Assembly (NCBI GenBank): GCA_963995525.1
Contig: CAXEFP010000908.1
Span: 310,001 to 374,000, forward strand
DNA: 64,000 nt
From: Escarpia spicata
Lineage: Eukaryota; Annelida; Polychaeta; Sabellida; Siboglinidae
Direction: 5' to 3'
Shown here: positions 1-10,106 of the stretch, piece by piece
Layout of the letters: the number at the start of each line of letters is the position of its first letter
Position numbering within the stretch: the stretch's first letter is position 1
Notes under the pieces: generated by a model
What the model was told of the DNA's origin: nothing
The model's database searches: none
Seen by the model: the letters and a program-made list of their open reading frames with translations, nothing else
Position numbers and translations under genes: made by a program

Positions 1-42
1 TCCCAAATAGATGATTTGCATGTTACAAATCTTCACGAAGGC

Positions 43-60
43 TAGATTGATATCAAGCTA
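43..60. repeat. 18-bp near-perfect palindrome in each monomer
   Basis: TAGATTGATATCAAGCTA is its own reverse complement except for one mismatched pair (A46 with G57); the central 10 bases TTGATATCAA are perfect and contain an EcoRV site. The block recurs at the same phase in nearly every monomer. Exceptions include the GATAACAAG variant near 13418, 15700, 22219, 24500 and 27110, GATTTATATC near 26128 and TATATTTATATC near 49270. It could be a dimeric protein site or a small cruciform; function is not shown. Confidence 0.8.
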
Positions 61-81
61 CACACATAACTAGATTAACCC

Positions 82-174
82 CAAATGGGAATGCATGTTA
101 CCGTTTTATCCCCGTCACGTAAGTTACAAGAACATATTACGTAAGTTATAGGTGTGAAAACTCATCCCCATTTG
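82..174. repeat. 12-bp inverted repeat enclosing a 69-bp loop
   Basis: CAAATGGGAATG (82-93) and CATCCCCATTTG (163-174) are reverse complements with one mismatch (A at 90 opposite C at 166). The loop holds both ACGTAAGTTA copies. The left arm is the same in both the CCCCAAAT and ATCACAAAT versions of the unit. Some variants weaken the stem: CTAATCCCC in class C, CATTAG in the 12-mer HOR, and AATAGG near 16711 and 23231. A transcript of the + strand could fold into this stem; transcription is not shown. Confidence 0.75.
117..148 (+). repeat. Paired ACGTAAGTTA direct repeats, 22-bp spacing
   Basis: Two identical 10-base motifs lie at 117-126 and 139-148, start to start 22 bp, about two helical turns. 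The second sits in ATTACGTAAG and so contains the palindrome TTACGTAA. The pair is kept in almost all monomers. Single-copy losses I noticed are near 11203 and 36327 (ACGAAAG), 34696 (ACTTAAG), 48061 (ATGTAAG) and 51322 (ACATAAG). TTACGTAA is a known kind of target for bZIP proteins; whether any protein binds here is unknown. Confidence 0.8.
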
Positions 175-2934
175 AAGTTTTTTCTTGTCTAAAGCAGCAG
201 TACCTTCAGTACTCACGAGACAAACATGTCCCATATCAAAGTGTTCGAAAAAAATTAATGCATATCACAGCAAAACGGTATTTGTAATGCACTTTTTTCG
301 GCGGAAGGATATTTAATGTGGTCTTACCCCAAATAGATGTTTTGCATGTTACAAATCTTCACGAAGGCTAGATTGATATCAAGCTACACACATAACTAGA
401 TTAACCCCAAATGGGAATGCATGTTACCGTTTTATCCCCGTCACGTAAGTTACAAGAACATATTACGTAAGTTATAGGTGTGAAAACTCATCCCCATTTG
501 ATGTTTTATCTTGTCTAAAGCAGCAGTACATTCAGTACTCACGAGACAAACATGTCCCATGTCAAAATGTTCGAAAAAAATTAATGCATATCACAGCCAA
601 ACGGTATTTGTAGTGCACTTTTTTCGGCGGAAGGATCCTTACTGTGGTCTTACCCCAAATAGATGTTTTGCATGATACAAATCTTCACGAAGGCTAGATT
701 GATATCAAGCTACACACATAACTAGATTAACCCCAAATGGGAATGCATGTTACCGTTTTATCCCCGTCACGTAAGTTACAAGAACATATTACGTAAGTTA
801 TAGGTGTGAAAACTCATCCCCATTTGAAGTTTTTTCATGTCTAGAGCAGCAGTACCTTCAGTACTCACGAGACAAACATGTCCCATATCAAAGTGTTCGA
901 AAAAAATTAATGCATATCACAGCAAAACGGTATTTGTAGTGCACTTTTTTCGGCGGAAGGATCCTTACTGTGGTCTTACCCCAAATAGATGTTTTGCATG
1001 TTACAAATCTTCACGAAGGCTAGATTGATATCAAGCTACACACATAACTAGATTAATCACAAATGGGAATGCATGTTACCGTTCTATCTCCGTCACGTAA
1101 GTTACAAGAACATATTACGTAAGTTATAGGTGTGAAAACTCATCCCCATTTGATGTTTTATCTTGTCTAAAGCAGCAGTACATTCAGTACTCACAAGACA
1201 AACATGTCCCATGTCAAAATGTTCGAAAAAAATTAATGCATATCACAGCAAAACGGTATTTGTAGTGCACTTTTTTCGGCGGAAGGATCCTTACTGTGGT
1301 CTTACCCCAAATAGATGTTTTGCATGTTACAAATCTTCACGAAGGCTAGATTGATATCAAGCTACACACATAACTAGATTAACCCCAAATGGGAATGCAT
1401 GTTACCGTTTTATCCCCGTCACGTAAGTTACAAGAACATATTACGTAAGTTATAGGTGTGAAAACTCATCCCCATTTGATGTTTTATCTTGTCTAAAGCA
1501 GCAGTACATTCAGTACTCACGAGACAAACATGTCCCATGTCAAAATGTTCGAAAAAAATTAATGCATATCACAGCCAAACGGTATTTGTAGTGCACTTTT
1601 TTCGGCGGAAGGATCCTTACTGTGGTCTTACCCCAAATAGATGTTTTGCATGATACAAATCTTCACGAAGGCTAGATTGATATCAAGCTACACACATAAC
1701 TAGATTAACCCCAAATGGGAATGCATGTTACCGTTTTATCCCCGTCACGTAAGTTACAAGAACATATTACGTAAGTTATAGGTGTGAAAACTCATCCCCA
1801 TTTGAAGTTTTTTCTTGTCTAAAGCAGCAGTACCTTCAGTACTCACGAGACAAACATGTCCCATATCAAAGTGTTCGAAAAAAATTAATGCATATCACAG
1901 CAAAACGGTATTTGTAGTGCACTTTTTTCGGCGGAAGGATCTTTAATGTGGTCTTACCCCAAATAGATGTTATGCATGTTACAAATCTTCACGAAGGCTA
2001 GATTGATATCAAGCTACACACATAACTAGATTAATCACAAATGGGAATGCATGTTACCGTTCTATCTCCGTCACGTAAGTTACAAGAACATATTACGTAA
2101 GTTATAGGTGTGAAAACTCATCCCCATTTGATGTTTTATCTTGTCTAAAGCAGCAGTACATTCAGTACTCACAAGACAAACATGTCCCATGTCAAAATGT
2201 TCGAAAAAAATTAATGCATATCACAGCAAAACGGTATTTGTAGTGCACTTTTTTCGGCGGAAGGATCCTTACTGTGGTCTTACCCCAAATAGATGTTTTG
2301 CATGTTACAAATCTTCACGAAGGCTAGATTGATATCAAGCTACACACATAACTAGATTAACCCCAAATGGGAATGCATGTTACCGTTTTATCCCCGTCAC
2401 GTAAGTTACAAGAACATATTACGTAAGTTATAGGTGTGAAAACTCATCCCCATTTGATGTTTTATCTTGTCTAAAGCAGCAGTACATTCAGTACTCACGA
2501 GACAAACATGTCCCATGTCAAAATGTTCGAAAAAAATTAATGCATATCACAGCAAAACGGTATATGTAGTGCACTTTTTTCGGCGGAAGGATCTTTAATG
2601 TGTTCTTACCCCTAATAGATGTTATGCATGTTACAAATCTTCACGAAGGCTAGATTGATATCAAGCTACACACATAACTAGATTAATCACAAATGGGAAT
2701 GCATGTTACCGTTCTATCTCCGTCACGTAAGTTACAAGAACATATTACGTAAGTTATAGGTGTGAAAACTAATCCCCATTTGAAGTTTTTTCTTATCTAA
2801 AGCAGCAATACATTCAGTACTCACGAGACAAACATGTCCCATGTCAAAGTGTTCGAAAAAAATTAATGCATATCACAGCAAAACGGTATTTGTAGTGCAC
2901 TTTTTTCGGCGGAAGGATCCTTAATGTGGTCTTA

Positions 2935-5216
2935 TCCCAAATAGATGATTTGCATGTTACAAATCTTCACGAAGGCTAGATTGATATCAAGCTACACACA
3001 TAACTAGATTAACCCCAAATGGGAATGCATGTTACCGTTTTATCCCCGTCACGTAAGTTACAAGAACATATTACGTAAGTTATAGGTGTGAAAACTCATC
3101 CCCATTTGAAGTTTTTTCTTGTCTAAAGCAGCAGTACCTTCAGTACTCACGAGACAAACATGTCCCATATCAAAGTGTTCGAAAAAAATTAATGCATATC
3201 ACAGCAAAACGGTATTTGTAATGCACTTTTTTCGGCGGAAGGATATTTAATGTGGTCTTACCCCAAATAGATGTTTTGCATGTTACAAATCTTCACGAAG
3301 GCTAGATTGATATCAAGCTACACACATAACTAGATTAACCCCAAATGGGAATGCATGTTACCGTTTTATCCCCGTCACGTAAGTTACAAGAACATATTAC
3401 GTAAGTTATAGGTGTGAAAACTCATCCCCATTTGATGTTTTATCTTGTCTAAAGCAGCAGTACATTCAGTACTCACGAGACAAACATGTCCCATGTCAAA
3501 ATGTTCGAAAAAAATTAATGCATATCACAGCCAAACGGTATTTGTAGTGCACTTTTTTCGGCGGAAGGATCCTTACTGTGGTCTTACCCCAAATAGATGT
3601 TTTGCATGATACAAATCTTCACGAAGGCTAGATTGATATCAAGCTACACACATAACTAGATTAACCCCAAATGGGAATGCATGTTACCGTTTTATCCCCG
3701 TCACGTAAGTTACAAGAACATATTACGTAAGTTATAGGTGTGAAAACTCATCCCCATTTGAAGTTTTTTCTTGTCTAGAGCAGCAGTACCTTCAGTACTC
3801 ACGAGACAAACATGTCCCATATCAAAGTGTTCGAAAAAAATTAATGCATATCACAGCAAAACGGTATTTGTAGTGCACTTTTTTCGGCGGAAGGATCCTT
3901 ACTGTGGTCTTACCCCAAATAGATGTTTTGCATGTTACAAATCTTCACGAAGGCTAGATTGATATCAAGCTACACACATAACTAGATTAATCACAAATGG
4001 GAATGCATGTTACCGTTCTATCTCCGTCACGTAAGTTACAAGAACATATTACGTAAGTTATAGGTGTGAAAACTCATCCCCATTTGATGTTTTATCTTGT
4101 CTAAAGCAGCAGTACATTCAGTACTCACAAGACAAACATGTCCCATGTCAAAATGTTCGAAAAAAATTAATGCATATCACAGCAAAACGGTATTTGTAGT
4201 GCACTTTTTTCGGCGGAAGGATCCTTACTGTGGTCTTACCCCAAATAGATGTTTTGCATGTTACAAATCTTCACGAAGGCTAGATTGATATCAAGCTACA
4301 CACATAACTAGATTAACCCCAAATGGGAATGCATGTTACCGTTTTATCCCCGTCACGTAAGTTACAAGAACATATTACGTAAGTTATAGGTGTGAAAACT
4401 CATCCCCATTTGATGTTTTATCTTGTCTAAAGCAGCAGTACATTCAGTACTCACGAGACAAACATGTCCCATGTCAAAATGTTCGAAAAAAATTAATGCA
4501 TATCACAGCCAAACGGTATTTGTAGTGCACTTTTTTCGGCGGAAGGATCCTTACTGTGGTCTTACCCCAAATAGATGTTTTGCATGATACAAATCTTCAC
4601 GAAGGCTAGATTGATATCAAGCTACACACATAACTAGATTAACCCCAAATGGGAATGCATGTTACCGTTTTATCCCCGTCACGTAAGTTACAAGAACATA
4701 TTACGTAAGTTATAGGTGTGAAAACTCATCCCCATTTGAAGTTTTTTCTTGTCTAAAGCAGCAGTACCTTCAGTACTCACGAGACAAACATGTCCCATAT
4801 CAAAGTGTTCGAAAAAAATTAATGCATATCACAGCAAAACGGTATTTGTAGTGCACTTTTTTCGGCGGAAGGATCTTTAATGTGGTCTTACCCCAAATAG
4901 ATGTTATGCATGTTACAAATCTTCACGAAGGCTAGATTGATATCAAGCTACACACATAACTAGATTAATCACAAATGGGAATGCATGTTACCGTTCTATC
5001 TCCGTCACGTAAGTTACAAGAACATATTACGTAAGTTATAGGTGTGAAAACTAATCCCCATTTGAAGTTTTTTCTTATCTAAAGCAGCAGTACATTCAGT
5101 ACTCACGAGACAAACATGTCCCATGTCAAAGTGTTCGAAAAAAATTAATGCATATCACAGCAAAACGGTATTTGTAGTGCACTTTTTTCGGCGGAAGGAT
5201 CCTTAATGTGGTCTTA
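2935..5216 (+). repeat. 7-monomer derivative of the 9-mer
   Basis: Six monomers match units 1-6 of the preceding 9-mer in order, including TCTAGAGC near 3775, CAGCCAAAC near 3531 and 4507, and CATGATAC near 3606 and 4584. The seventh (4891-5216) starts like unit 7 (TTATG) but has the class C body and TATCCC ending of unit 9. The simplest reading is a 7/9 chimera that removed exactly two monomers. This copy has CTTGTC at 3769 where the first copy has CATGTC at 835. Confidence 0.8.
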
Positions 5217-6846
5217 TCCCAAATAGATGATTTGCATGTTACAAATCTTCACGAAGGCTAGATTGATATCAAGCTACACACATAACTAGATTAACCCCAA
5301 ATGGGAATGCATGTTACCGTTTTATCCCCGTCACGTAAGTTACAAGAACATATTACGTAAGTTATAGGTGTGAAAACTCATCCCCATTTGAAGTTTTTTC
5401 TTGTCTAAAGCAGCAGTACCTTCAGTACTCACGAGACAAACATGTCCCATATCAAAATGTTCGAAAAAAATTAATGCATATCACAGCCAAACGGTATTTG
5501 TAGTGCACTTTTTTCGGCGGAAGGATCCTTACTGTGGTCTTACCCCAAATAGATGTTTTGCATGATACAAATCTTCACGAAGGCTAGATTGATATCAAGC
5601 TACACACATAACTAGATTAACCCCAAATGGGAATGCATGTTACCGTTTTATCCCCGTCACGTAAGTTACAAGAACATATTACGTAAGTTATAGGTGTGAA
5701 AACTCATCCCCATTTGAAGTTTTTTCTTGTCTAAAGCAGCAGTACCTTCAGTACTCACGAGACAAACATGTCCCATATCAAAGTGTTCGAAAAAAATTAA
5801 TGCATATCACAGCAAAACGGTATTTGTAGTGCACTTTTTTCGGCGGAAGGATCTTTAATGTGGTCTTACCCCAAATAGATGTTATGCATGTTACAAATCT
5901 TCACGAAGGCTAGATTGATATCAAGCTACACACATAACTAGATTAATCACAAATGGGAATGCATGTTACCGTTCTATCTCCGTCACGTAAGTTACAAGAA
6001 CATATTACGTAAGTTATAGGTGTGAAAACTCATCCCCATTTGATGTTTTATCTTGTCTAAAGCAGCAGTACATTCAGTACTCACAAGACAAACATGTCCC
6101 ATGTCAAAATGTTCGAAAAAAATTAATGCATATCACAGCAAAACGGTATTTGTAGTGCACTTTTTTCGGCGGAAGGATCCTTACTGTGGTCTTACCCCAA
6201 ATAGATGTTTTGCATGTTACAAATCTTCACGAAGGCTAGATTGATATCAAGCTACACACATAACTAGATTAACCCCAAATGGGAATGCATGTTACCGTTT
6301 TATCCCCGTCACGTAAGTTACAAGAACATATTACGTAAGTTATAGGTGTGAAAACTCATCCCCATTTGATGTTTTATCTTGTCTAAAGCAGCAGTACATT
6401 CAGTACTCACGAGACAAACATGTCCCATGTCAAAATGTTCGAAAAAAAGTAATGCATATCACAGCAAAACGGTATTTGTAGTGCACTTTTTTCGGCGGAA
6501 GGATCCTTAATGTGGTCTTACCCCAAATAGATGTTTTGCATGTTACAAATCTTCACGAAGGCTAGATTGATATCAAGCTACACACATAACTAGATTAATC
6601 ACAAATGGGAATGCATGTTACCGTTCTATCTCCGTCACGTAAGTTACAAGAACATATTACGTAAGTTATAGGTGTGAAAACTAATCCCCATTTGAAGTTT
6701 TTTCTTATCTAAAGCAGCAGTACATTCAGTACTCACGAGACAAACATGTCCCATGTCAAAGTGTTCGAAAAAAATTAATGCATATCACAGCAAAACGGTA
6801 TTTGTAGTGCACTTTTTTCGGCGGAAGGATCCTTAATGTGGTCTTA
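5217..6846 (+). repeat. 5-monomer derivative with chimeric first monomer
   Basis: Monomer 5217-5542 is class A up to CCATATC (CCTTCAG present) and then switches to class B with CAGCCAAAC and GGATCCTTACTG. The following monomers match units 6, 7, 8-like and 9 of the 9-mer (CATGATAC, GGATCTTT, TTATG, CACAAGAC, class C). This fits a unit-1/unit-5 crossover that deleted four monomers. The 6195 monomer has a private change, AAAAAAAGTAATG. Confidence 0.75.
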
Positions 6847-8150
6847 TCCCAAATAGATGATTTGCATGTTACAAATCTTCACGAAGGCTAGATTGATATC
6901 AAGCTACACACATAACTAGATTAATCACAAATGGGAATGCATGTTACCGTTCTATCTCCGTCACGTAAGTTACAAGAACATATTACGTAAGTTATAGGTG
7001 TGAAAACTCATCCCCATTTGATGTTTTATCTTGTCTAAAGCAGCAGTACATTCAGTACTCACGAGACAAACATGTCCCATGTCAAAATGTTCGAAAAAAA
7101 TTAATGCATATCACAGCAAAACGGTATTTGTAGTGCACTTTTTTCGGCGGAAGGATCCTTAATGTGGTCTTACCCCAAATAGATGTTTTGCATGTTACAA
7201 ATCTTCACGAAGGCTAGATTGATATCAAGCTACACACATAACTAGATTAACCCCAAATGGGAATGCATGTTACCGTTTTATCCCCGTCACGTAAGTTACA
7301 AGAACATATTACGTAAGTTATAGGTGTGAAAACTCATCCCCATTTGAAGTTTTTTCTTGTCTAAAGCAGCAGTACCTTCAGTACTCACGAGACAAACATG
7401 TCCCATATCAAAGTGTTCGAAAAAAATTAATGCATATCACAGCAAAACGGTATTTGTAATGCAATTTTTTCGGCGGAAGGATATTTAATGTGGTCTTACC
7501 CCAAATAGATGTTTTGCATGTTACAAATCTTCACGAAGGCTAGATTGATATCAAGCTACACACATAACTAGATTAACCCCAAATGGGAATGCATGTTACC
7601 GTTTTATCCCCGTCACGTAAGTTACAAGAACATATTACGTAAGTTATAGGTGTGAAAACTCATCCCCATTTGATGTTTTATCTTGTCTAAAGCAGCAGTA
7701 CATTCAGTACTCACGAGACAAACATGTCCCATGTCAAAATGTTCGAAACAAATTAATGCATATCACAGGAAAACGGTATTTGTAGTGCACTTTTTTCGGT
7801 GGAAGGATCCTTACTGTGGTCTTACCCCAAATAGATGTTTTGCATGTTACAAATCTTCACGAAGGCTAGATTGATATCAAGCTACACACATAACTAGATT
7901 AACCCCAAATGGGAATGCATGTTACCGTTTTATCCCCGTCACGTAAGTTACAAGAACATATTACGTAAGTTATAGGTGTGAAAACTCATCCCCATTTGAT
8001 GTTTTATCTTGTCTAAAGCAGCAGTACATTCAGTACTCACAAGACAAACATGTCCCATGTCAAAATGTTCGAAAAAAATTAATGCATATCACAGCAAAAC
8101 GGTATTTGTAGTGCACTTTTTTCGGCGGAAGGATCCTTAATGTGGTCTTA
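6847..8150 (+). repeat. Four transition monomers
   Basis: Monomer 6847 has a TCCCAAATAGATGATTTG start combined with ATCACAAAT/TCTATCTCC and a class B body ending TTAATG. Monomer 7173 is class A with TAATGCAATTTTTT. Monomer 7499 is class B with GAAACAAATT, CACAGGAAAAC and TTCGGTGG, and 7825 is class B with CACAAGAC. The last three begin the block that is duplicated at 17931. There is no gene here. Confidence 0.75.
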
Positions 8151-8476
8151 CCCCAAATAGATGTTTTGCATGTTACAAATCTTCACGAAGGCTAGATTGA
8201 TATCAAGCTACACACATAACTAGATTAACCCCAAATGGGAATGCATGTTACCGTTTTATCCCCGTCACGTAAGTTACAAGAACATGTTACGTAAGTTATA
8301 GGTATGAAAACTCATCCCCATTTGAAGTTTTTTCTTGTCTAAAGCAGCAGTACCTTCAGTACTCACGAGACAAACATGTCCCATATAAAAGTGTTCGAAA
8401 AAAATTAATGCATATCACAGCAAAACGGTATTTGTAGTGCACTTTTTTCGGCGGAAGGATCTTTAATGTGGTCTTA

Positions 8477-8802
8477 CCCCAAATAGATGTTATGCATGTT
8501 ACAAATCTTCACGAAGGCTAGATTGATATCAAGCTACACACATAACTAGATTAATCACAAATGGGAATGCATGTTACCGTTCTATCTCCGTCACGTAAGT
8601 TACAAGAACATATTACGTAAGTTATAGGTGTGAAAACTAATCCCCATTTGAAGTTTTTTCTTATCTAAAGCAGCAGTACATTCAGTACTCACGAGACAAA
8701 CATGTCCCATGTCAAAGTGTTCGAAAAAAATTAATGCATATCACAGCAAAACGGTATTTGTAGTGCACTTTTTTCGGCGGAAGGATCCTTAATGTGGTCT
8801 TA
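8477..8802 (+). repeat. Representative class C monomer
   Basis: Class C combines an altered left part (TTAATCACAAAT, GTTCTATCTCCG) with AACTAATCCCC, TTGAAGTTTTTTCTTATC, CATTCAG, CATGTC and AAAGTG. It ends CTTAATGTGGTCTTA and is nearly always followed by a TCCCAAAT start, usually with GATGATTTG. That linkage across the monomer boundary shows that multi-monomer blocks, not single monomers, are being copied. Because its start is TTA rather than TTG, class C never carries the 63-codon frame. Confidence 0.9.
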
Positions 8803-9454
8803 TCCCAAATAGATGATTTGCATGTTACAAATCTTCACGAAGGCTAGATTGATATCAAGCTACACACATAACTAGATTAACCCCAAATGGGAATGCATGT
8901 TACCGTTTTATCCCCGTCACGTAAGTTACAAGAACATATTACGTAAGTTATAGGTGTGAAAACTCATCCCCATTTGAAGTTTTTTCTTGTCTAAAGCAGC
9001 AGTACCTTCAGTACTCACGAGACAAACATGTCCCATATCAAAGTGTTCGAAAAAAATTAATGCATATCACAGCAAAACGGTATTTGTAATGCACTTTTTT
9101 CGGCGGAAGGATATTTAATGTGGTCTTACCACAAATATATGTTTTGCATGTTACAAATCTTCACGAAGGCTAGATTGATATCAAGCTACACACATAACTA
9201 GATTAACACCAAATGGGAATGCATGTTACCGTTTTATCCCCGTCACGTAAGTTACAAGAACATATTACGTAAGTTATAGGTGTGAAAACTCATCCCCATT
9301 TGATGTTTTATCTTGTCTAAAGCAGCAGTACATTCAGTACTCACGAGACAAACATGTCCCATGTCAAAATGTTCGAAACAAATTAATGCATATCACAGCA
9401 AAACGGTATTTGTAGTGCACTTTTTTCGGCGGAAGGATCCTTACTGTGGTCTTA

Positions 9455-9780
9455 CCCCAAATAGATGTTTTGCATGTTACAAATCTTCACGAAGGCTAGA
9501 TTGATATCAAGCTACACACATAACTAGATTAACCCCAAATGGGAATGCATGTTACCGTTTTATCCCCGTCACGTAAGTTACAAGAACATATTACGTAAGT
9601 TATAGGTGTGAAAACTCATCCCCATTTGAAGTTTTTTCTTGTCTAAAGCAGCAGTACCTTCAGTACTCACGAGACAAACATGTCCCATATCAAAGTGTTC
9701 GAAAAAAATTAATGCATATCACAGCAAAACGGTATTTGTAGTGCACTTTTTTCGGCGGAAGGATCTTTAATGTGGTCTTA
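9455..9780 (+). repeat. Representative class A monomer
   Basis: Class A is recognised by CATTTGAAGTTTTTTCTTGTC, CCTTCAG, CCATATC and AAAGTG at positions 171-243 of the unit. It usually ends GGATCTTTAATG or GGATATTTAATG. The GGATATTTAATG form also carries TGTAATGC at 284-290. In most HORs class A follows a D-start monomer (TCCCAAATAGATGATTTG) or a plain CCCCAAATAGATGTTTTG start. Its longer T-rich tract separates it from class B. Confidence 0.9.
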
Positions 9781-10106
9781 CCCCAAATAGATGTTATGCA
9801 TGTTACAAATCTTCACGAAGGCTAGATTGATATCAAGCTACACACATAACTAGATTAATTACAAATGGGAATGCATGTTACCGTTCTATCTCCGTCACGT
9901 AAGTTACAAGAACATATTACGTAAGTTATAGGTGTGAAAACTAATCCCCATTTGAAGTTTTTTCTTATCTAAAGCAGCAGTACATTCAGTACTCACGAGA
10001 CAAACATGTCCCATGTCAAAGTGTTCGAAAAAAATTAATGCATATCACAGCAAAACGGTATTTGTAGTGCACTTTTTTCGGCGGAAGGATCCTTAATGTG
10101 GTCTTA

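Larger units (their letters stand above)
1..326 (+). repeat. Reference monomer (class A body)
   Basis: This is the first complete unit, used here for numbering. It starts TCCCAAATAG and ends GGTCTTA; the next unit starts at 327. Recurring variable positions in these coordinates: 1 (C/T), 14 (A/T), 16 (T/A), 79 and 81 (C,C or T,A), 106 and 111 (T,C or C,T), 163 (C/A), 176 and 182 (A,T or T,A), 187 (G/A), 204 (C/A), 235 (A/G), 241 (G/A), 251 (A/C), 284 (G/A), 287 (G/A/T), 311-312 and 316 (A/C). Their linkage defines the monomer classes. The 1/327 phase is arbitrary, since an array has no natural start. Confidence 0.97.
1..2934 (+). repeat. 9-monomer HOR unit, full-length copy
   Basis: Nine monomers (2934 bp), body order A B A B B A B B C. 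Marks: TAATGC/GGATATTT in monomer 1; CAGCCAAAC in 2 and 5; CATGATAC at the start of 3 and 6; TCTAGAGC in 3; CACAAGAC in 4 and 7; GGTATATG and TGTGTTCTTACCCCTAAT around the end of 8; GCAGCAATAC in 9. The sequence at 2935 restarts with the same monomer as base 1. The CATGATAC change puts TGA in the 63-codon frame, which explains why monomers 2 and 5 lack it. Confidence 0.85.
8151..10106 (+). repeat. 6-monomer HOR, copy 1 (A C A B A C)
   Basis: Six monomers (1956 bp). The first carries two linked rare changes, AACATGTTACG (8281) and GGTATG, plus CCATATAAAAG. The fourth has ACAAATATATG and TTAACACC; the sixth has TTAATTACAAAT. The same ordered marks recur 1956 bp later. The block is also part of the 9-monomer segment copied to 17931-20864. 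Confidence 0.85.

Noticed and set aside
240..300. RNA polymerase III unit: GTTCGAAA as a B box with the T6 at 293-298 as terminator
   Set aside because: The B box lacks its conserved final CC, I found no convincing A box upstream, and there is no tRNA-like fold. The TGTCCAAAA variants abolish the motif without other change.
295..312. CENP-B box (TTCGNNNNANNCGGG)
   Set aside because: TTCGGCGGAAGGATC matches the TTCG and the A but has GATC where CGGG is required; the other TTCG (245-248) fails as well. No canonical box was seen.
301..316. BamHI site GGATCC as a conserved functional site
   Set aside because: Present in many monomers but replaced by GGATCT, GGATAT, GGATTC or GGATCA in others according to class. 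It is a class marker, useful for a restriction ladder, with no sign of function.
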